Shown: positions 5,271-9,778 of the stretch, one piece after another
How the letters are laid out: each line of letters begins with the position of its first letter
Position numbering within the stretch: position 1 is the first letter of the stretch
Origin: an uncultured Chlamydiae bacterium
Lineage (GTDB): Bacteria; Chlamydiota; Chlamydiia; Chlamydiales; Rhabdochlamydiaceae
DNA length: 9,778 nt
NCBI GenBank assembly: GCA_945957075.1
Contig: CAMFJP010000039.1
Span: 1 to 9,778, forward strand
Direction of reading: 5' to 3'
Notes under the pieces: model-generated
The model's database searches: none
What the model saw: the letters and a program-made list of their open reading frames with translations, nothing else
What the model was told of the DNA's origin: nothing
Translations under genes and position numbers: made by a program

Positions 5271-7985
5271 ATGAAGCAAGGATGGTTGGGCCTGTTTGTG
5301 AAAAAAACGCTGGGTTGGCGGCTTTCACGCGGACTGCAGGTTGGATTGTTTCTTCTTGTGGGATCTAGCTGCTATGGCGCACAGAGTACACAACAGGAAT
5401 CTTTGCACCTCAAACGTATTGCTGAGTACTGGAAAGAAGGGTCTTATGAAGATGCAAAAAAAAGCATCTTGAGCTTTCTTGCGACATACAAAGAAAGTGA
5501 GATGAAAGATAACTTGTATGCGATGCTTGGGGATCTCTACTTTCAAGAAAACAATTTTCCGGTTGCTATTCAGTACTATGAAACGATTCAGCAGGAACAT
5601 TTTCAGGAAAAAACCCGTTGTAAATACATCACAGCATTGTTCAAAATGGGGCACTACCCTGTTGTCATTGATCTTGCCTCTACTATGTTATCGAAGGGTC
5701 AGGCTATAGATGCAAAGGAAAGTGTGGATCTTCGTTATCTGCTGGCAGAATCTTTGTATGCAGAGGGCAAACATGGCCAAGATAGTGTGAAATTGCGTGC
5801 GGCTCTTGCTCAATATGCGCAGCTGGAAGCCACCCCTTATGCAAAAGATAGCATGCTTCCTCAAGCCACAATTTATGCAGCCTTAGGGCAATATCAAGAG
5901 GCTTCTAAACTCTATCTTGCTCTTGCGGAAATGCGACCGGAAGGCAAAGAAGAATATTTATTCCATGCAGCTTCTGCGCAGTCACATTTTGATACGAATT
6001 TGGCTTCTCAAACCTTTGCAAGGGTCTATGCTTTAAGGGGAAAGTTGGCTTCAGGAGCTGCGTTTGGGCAGCTTGCGCTTCTTTTTCAAAATCAAAACTA
6101 TGCAGAACTGATCCGTGTTTATGGACAAGCTGTATCATATTTGACAGAGGAAAAGGGGCAGCAGGCACTTTTTTTTCTTGGTAAGAGTCAATATGAGCTC
6201 GGCCTTTATAATGAGGCTATTGTCTCTTTAGAAAGCTATGTCGATAGTCTTTATTCTTTGAAAGATCTGCGAAAGGCGGCTCTTTTCCATTTGTTTAACT
6301 GTGCAAAGCAGTGCGGCGATATTGCCCTTTTTGTAAAAACAGAAAATCGATTTCATGTTTTATACCCCGAGGATAAGGTAAGTTCTAAGCACATTGATCT
6401 TTTGCATGCAGAACTTGCGTTAACACAGGGAGATTTTGCAGTTGCAGGGCCTCTTTTGAAATCGCTTCTTGCGGGTTCCTTGTCTGTAGAGCAAAGAGAG
6501 GTTGTTTTGTATGATTACGCACTTGTTCTTGAAAAAGAAAACAATTGGACAGAGACGTGCGATACACTACTTACGTTTTTGCGTGAATTCCCACATAGCG
6601 CGCACGCACGATCTGCATACGCACATTTAATTTACGCTTCTGTAGAAGAATTGAATTTAGCAGATGAACATACAGTTCAGGCAAAAAAAGAGCAGCTCGT
6701 AGCCCTTCTTGGAGGGGTTTTAACCAAAGACTTTTCTTTTATAGATGAAGAGAAAAGAGAGCATAGTTTGCTCTATGCTCGGTTGCTTTGTGAACTAGAA
6801 AGGTTTTCTGAGGCCATTTCTGGACTAGAGAAGTATCTTATTGCATATGCAGATCACCCCTCGATTGCAGATGCGCATATGTTACTTGCGATTGCATATC
6901 AAGATGATTTAGATAATGAGGCCCTTTTTACAGAACATATTGAGAAGGCTTTGGAGCTTCGTGCTGATGTTCAGGATAAAAACAAGATATATAAAAAATT
7001 ATTTAACACTTATCTTAGTCGAGATGCAAAAAAAGCTGCTCACTATTTGTTTCTTGCGCATGTTGAGTGTGATCAGCCCATTCGTTTAGAAAATCAACTG
7101 TGGCTTGCAAATTACTATTACGAAGATACATCGTCTTCGGAGTGTAAAAATAGAGCTCTTTGCGTTTTTGAGAAGATTTTTGCTCGTGAGGATGCCTTTA
7201 CATCTTCGCTTCTTGAAGCTGAAGCACTCAAGTTTTGTGATCTTTTGGCTTTTCAGGGACTCTCTGCAAGGCGTTTAGAGATGCTTCAAAAGCTTCGCGC
7301 TGCGCAGCTTTCTGATCCCTCTTTGGATTGGAAGCATGGGAAGAGAACAGTATTTGAACTAGCTAGGGCATACGAAGACAATGGTCTTTTTCTTGAAGCG
7401 ATGGCTGCATACGATACTCTTTTGACATCCTCTTTGGGGTATTCTTCGCCAATAACGCTTGCTGCATCTTTAAACAGAGCGCGTTTGCAGTATGCTCTTC
7501 TTTCTAAAGACAGCGCATCCGAGCGTGATATTGTGTCTATTTTAGATGCTTTAAAAGATATACAAATCCAGAAAAGAGCAGCCTCTGAGCCTATTCATAT
7601 TGAGGCAGCTCTTAGCTATATTCGCATTAAATCAGAACTTATGCCAGACGTCATGCACTCTGAGGAGATGCTAGCTGCATTGCAAAATATACGCCGTGAA
7701 TATGCAGAAAAAGAGTACCAAGATAGTTTGGCCGGACATCCAGATAAAGCGCAGCTAGTGGCCCTTTATTTAACGTTTGCAGAGGCTCATATTTTGCATC
7801 TTCAAGCTATACTAGCGCGACAAAATCAGCAAAGTAGTGAATCTTCTTATTTGCAAACAGCTGCCCTTGCATTGATAGAGAGTTTGCAAGGAGATAGATC
7901 CCTTCTTACTTCCTATTTAAAAGAGGGTGTTGAAGCCTTTCCTCAGGAAATTTTGACAAGCGATGACGATGATGAGATGGAATAG
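5271..7985 (+). CDS. Large exported TPR-repeat protein
   Basis: A 904-residue predicted periplasmic or membrane-associated scaffold. The N-terminus has a basic region (K11, K12, R17, R20), a hydrophobic core (LQVGLFLLVG) and a likely signal peptidase I site near CYGA-Q (after A37). From about residue 46 to 880 it is almost entirely paired amphipathic helices of TPR type. Good examples are at 46-74, 82-110 (LGDLYFQENNFPVAIQYYE), 298-325 (FFLGKSQYELGLYNEAIVSL), 503-530 and 692-720 (ELARAYEDNGLFLEAMAAY). The FPHSAHARSAYAHL stretch near 440 resembles the BamD/CpoB(YbgF) style of TPR. These domains bind partner proteins and show no catalytic motif. The C-terminus is an acidic tail (SDDDDEME). The start has an excellent ribosome binding site, AAGGAGG four bases before ATG 5271. 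The gene overlaps the next by 23 bases, so the two products are probably made together. I do not recognise a specific named orthologue. Confidence 0.88.
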   Translation: MKQGWLGLFVKKTLGWRLSRGLQVGLFLLVGSSCYGAQSTQQESLHLKRIAEYWKEGSYEDAKKSILSFLATYKESEMKDNLYAMLGDLYFQENNFPVAIQYYETIQQEHFQEKTRCKYITALFKMGHYPVVIDLASTMLSKGQAIDAKESVDLRYLLAESLYAEGKHGQDSVKLRAALAQYAQLEATPYAKDSMLPQATIYAALGQYQEASKLYLALAEMRPEGKEEYLFHAASAQSHFDTNLASQTFARVYALRGKLASGAAFGQLALLFQNQNYAELIRVYGQAVSYLTEEKGQQALFFLGKSQYELGLYNEAIVSLESYVDSLYSLKDLRKAALFHLFNCAKQCGDIALFVKTENRFHVLYPEDKVSSKHIDLLHAELALTQGDFAVAGPLLKSLLAGSLSVEQREVVLYDYALVLEKENNWTETCDTLLTFLREFPHSAHARSAYAHLIYASVEELNLADEHTVQAKKEQLVALLGGVLTKDFSFIDEEKREHSLLYARLLCELERFSEAISGLEKYLIAYADHPSIADAHMLLAIAYQDDLDNEALFTEHIEKALELRADVQDKNKIYKKLFNTYLSRDAKKAAHYLFLAHVECDQPIRLENQLWLANYYYEDTSSSECKNRALCVFEKIFAREDAFTSSLLEAEALKFCDLLAFQGLSARRLEMLQKLRAAQLSDPSLDWKHGKRTVFELARAYEDNGLFLEAMAAYDTLLTSSLGYSSPITLAASLNRARLQYALLSKDSASERDIVSILDALKDIQIQKRAASEPIHIEAALSYIRIKSELMPDVMHSEEMLAALQNIRREYAEKEYQDSLAGHPDKAQLVALYLTFAEAHILHLQAILARQNQQSSESSYLQTAALALIESLQGDRSLLTSYLKEGVEAFPQEILTSDDDDEME

Positions 7986-9675
7986 AGCAGCGATTGCAGC
8001 TATTGGCTCATGTGTTGCGCATGGCTCGTTATTTTTTCTTCTTTATGAGCACCCTCCTGCATTTTTGATGCGTGCGCATAAAGAGAAAACAGAAGCCTCT
8101 TTGCAAGAAGGGTGGCTTTTGGGAAAGGGGGCAATAGAAAAAACACATAATTTAGATGAGATTTTTAATCAGGTTGTTTTTTTACCGCCGATTTCTGAGG
8201 AAAACCTGTTTACTTTTCCTATGTGGGCCGGATTGCCAAAAGAGGAAATAAAAGATGCTGATCTATTTTCTTTGATTGATCAGCGTGAATACGGGGTCTC
8301 TTTTCAAGACGTTGTGCATATTCCGTACGCATTAGATCTTTCAGCGCATATAGACGTGGACACTGTGCATGTAGAGTGTCTTCATATTCCCTCTGTTCCA
8401 GAATATGCGCCTGAATTGCATATTTCAACAAATCAGATGCTACATTATGTTGAGGATGTTTCCCTGGGAGATATAGGGAGCGCCTTTGTGGAGTCCTCCG
8501 CATTTTCTATAGACTCTGGATATAGTCCAAATCCTATCGTATTTGCGCCGATTGGCAAGGTGTTTACATCGCATCAGTATGAGGCTATTTGGGATGCTCC
8601 AGAGCCTTTGCAGCATGTGCGGGCGGAGGTACCATCTAAGCTTCCTCAATTAAGTAGATATGATCTTGTAGTGCACGCAGAGGATCCTTTTTGCGAGACC
8701 CCGGGTATAGATGTGCAGGTACATGTAGGATCAAATCCCTATGGGGAGGGATTTGCGTTTGCGCTGACTTTGACTCCGCAGTTTGATATGAGTCATCATC
8801 ATATGGAGCGTACGCTCCATTTTTTTATTGACAGGTCTTCTAATGTTGATAAGTATCAATTCAACACCTTCAAAAAGGCTGCTTTAAAAGCGATTAAATC
8901 TCTCCAGGAAAATGACAAGTTCAATATCTATGTTGTCTCTAAAACAACAGAGGTTTTACATCCTCACCCCTTGGTGTTTTCTAGAGATAATGTACGTAAA
9001 GCGGAAGATTTTTTAGATAAGCAACAGCCTCCTCCGCTTATCGGCAAAGCAAATGTGTACGCAGAATGCGCAAGGCAGCTAGAGCCTATGCTGATCCAAG
9101 GCAATATGCATTTGGCTGTTGTATTTCCAGGTTCTAAGGCCACAGTTCATGATAGAGGGCAAGAGCTCTATGATTTGTATGAGGCCTCTTCGGGGAAATT
9201 TTCACTTCTGATTGGCGCTTTGGGAGAAAGGAATGATTTAGATTCACTAGCTCTTTTTGCACGCTCTTGTGGTGGTGATCTTGTGCATGCTGTAACTTAT
9301 ACTTCATTTGCACGATGTGTTGCAAAAAAAGTCTATGAGACAAAAGACCCTGTGCTTGTGGAGGCCTCTGTTCTTGCTCCATCTGCGCACATTTTTTCCG
9401 CGTATCCTAAAATACTGTATAACCGTACTCCTTACACTGTCACGGGGACAATTGACAAGCTTATAGATCTTGATGTGCACATTGAAGGATATAGAAGTCA
9501 AAATAAAATTTGCATGACGCGGCGTATTGCCCTTTCAAAGCAGTCGTGCCAAGGGGATTCTAGGTTAGATAAAGCGCTATTCATGCAAGGAGCTGTTCTT
9601 TGGTACACTCTTTTTTTACAAGAGGGTGATAAATCTGCGCTGCAGCGTGCTCAAACACTTTATAAAAAATCATAA
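7963..9675 (+). CDS. TonB/TolA-like membrane-anchored protein with degenerate VWA domain
   Basis: A 570-residue protein. Residues 9-28 form one transmembrane helix (AAIAAIGSCVAHGSLFFLLY) containing S16-x3-H20. The same Ser-x3-His pattern occurs in the anchor helices of TonB (S16/H20 in E. coli) and TolA, where it contacts ExbB/ExbD or TolQ/TolR. Residues 60-270 are predicted periplasmic, beta-rich and unrecognised. Residues 283-455 match the VWA fold in the arrangement of inter-alpha-trypsin-inhibitor-like proteins: RTLHFFIDRSSN, LQENDKFNIYVVS, GKANVYAECARQL, MHLAVVFPG, FSLLIGAL, SLALFARSCGGD. A short beta segment follows (PKILYNRTPYTVTGTI, 483-498). The usual metal-site Thr and Asp are replaced (see findings). 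ATG codons at 7963, 7969 and 7972 are all possible starts and no good ribosome binding site precedes them (AGGA ends 14 bases before 7963). Translation therefore probably depends on coupling with the upstream TPR gene, which it overlaps. The product's function is unknown. Confidence 0.82.
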   Translation: MTMMRWNRAAIAAIGSCVAHGSLFFLLYEHPPAFLMRAHKEKTEASLQEGWLLGKGAIEKTHNLDEIFNQVVFLPPISEENLFTFPMWAGLPKEEIKDADLFSLIDQREYGVSFQDVVHIPYALDLSAHIDVDTVHVECLHIPSVPEYAPELHISTNQMLHYVEDVSLGDIGSAFVESSAFSIDSGYSPNPIVFAPIGKVFTSHQYEAIWDAPEPLQHVRAEVPSKLPQLSRYDLVVHAEDPFCETPGIDVQVHVGSNPYGEGFAFALTLTPQFDMSHHHMERTLHFFIDRSSNVDKYQFNTFKKAALKAIKSLQENDKFNIYVVSKTTEVLHPHPLVFSRDNVRKAEDFLDKQQPPPLIGKANVYAECARQLEPMLIQGNMHLAVVFPGSKATVHDRGQELYDLYEASSGKFSLLIGALGERNDLDSLALFARSCGGDLVHAVTYTSFARCVAKKVYETKDPVLVEASVLAPSAHIFSAYPKILYNRTPYTVTGTIDKLIDLDVHIEGYRSQNKICMTRRIALSKQSCQGDSRLDKALFMQGAVLWYTLFLQEGDKSALQRAQTLYKKS

Positions 9676-9747
9676 TAGACCTTTTTCTAAACTTGTTTTG
9701 TTTGAAAAAACTGATGGTTTTTGTGCAACTGCAATACAGAATTTTGA

Positions 9748-9769
9748 GGCAATATGGGGACATATTGCC
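9748..9769 (+). repeat. Perfect 9-bp inverted repeat at the right edge
   Basis: GGCAATATG (9748-9756) and CATATTGCC (9761-9769) are exact complements around the loop GGGA. Neither side is followed by a T-run, so it does not look like an intrinsic terminator on either strand. The left arm contains an ATG (9754) preceded by GAGG (9746-9749), so the hairpin could cover the start of a downstream gene cut off by the window edge. Only eight codons after it are visible. The rest of the 9676-9747 gap holds A/T-rich sequence with no structure I can support. Confidence 0.45.
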
Positions 9770-9778
9770 GAAAAATTC

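Noticed and set aside
5361..5375. Possible lipobox (GSSC, C34) in the TPR protein
   Set aside because: Position -3 is glycine, which does not fit the lipobox consensus. A signal peptidase I site after A37 fits better.
5271..9675. Bat-type (aerotolerance) operon
   Set aside because: Although TPR and VWA proteins co-occur there, no MoxR ATPase or DUF58 gene is visible, the VWA here lacks an intact MIDAS, and the N-terminal anchor is TonB/TolA-like.
9754..9778. Start of another coding gene at ATG 9754
   Set aside because: Only eight codons are visible, which is too few to support a gene. It is noted only with the hairpin.
1..9778. Mobile element, CRISPR array or tRNA-associated integration
   Set aside because: I found no transposase, integrase, spaced direct repeats or duplicated tRNA end. 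The tRNA 3' side leads straight into a normal terminator.

Overview
The window looks like a piece of chromosome from an obligate host-associated Gram-negative bacterium, most plausibly a member of the Chlamydiota (environmental Chlamydiales type). This is an inference. It rests on moderate-to-low G+C, a tRNA without an encoded CCA end, a chlamydia-style minimal glycogen phosphorylase, an OmpR-type response regulator with no partner kinase beside it, and Gram-negative envelope proteins. No ribosomal RNA or other definitive taxonomic marker is present. I see no transposase, phage gene, CRISPR array or integration signature.

Layout. (1) Positions 1-2475, minus strand: glycogen/maltodextrin phosphorylase (glgP), 825 codons visible, with only the last few codons lost off the left edge. 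(2) A divergent intergenic region leads to tRNA-Ser(GCU) at 2591-2679, followed by a strong intrinsic terminator. (3) A two-gene unit follows: a canonical OmpR/PhoB response regulator (2782-3474) whose stop codon shares one base with the GTG start of a 12-TM MFS transporter (3474-4709). (4) A glycine-zipper lipoprotein (4751-5197) carries a C-terminal internal duplication. (5) A 904-residue exported TPR protein (5271-7985) overlaps by 23 bases a 570-residue protein (7963-9675). That last protein combines a TonB/TolA-like N-terminal membrane anchor with a C-terminal von Willebrand A (VWA) domain whose metal site is eroded. The last 100 bases hold a perfect 9-bp inverted repeat and perhaps the start of another gene.

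How the genes may work together. glgP is an independent metabolic gene facing away from the rest. The regulator and transporter are probably co-transcribed, so the regulator may control its own efflux pump or simply share its expression. The lipoprotein, TPR protein and TonB-like VWA protein are all predicted envelope proteins in one direction. The last two are translationally coupled and may form one complex: an inner-membrane, force-transducer-like anchor with a periplasmic VWA domain and a large periplasmic TPR scaffold. This pair is the most interesting part of the window. I do not recognise it as a named system.
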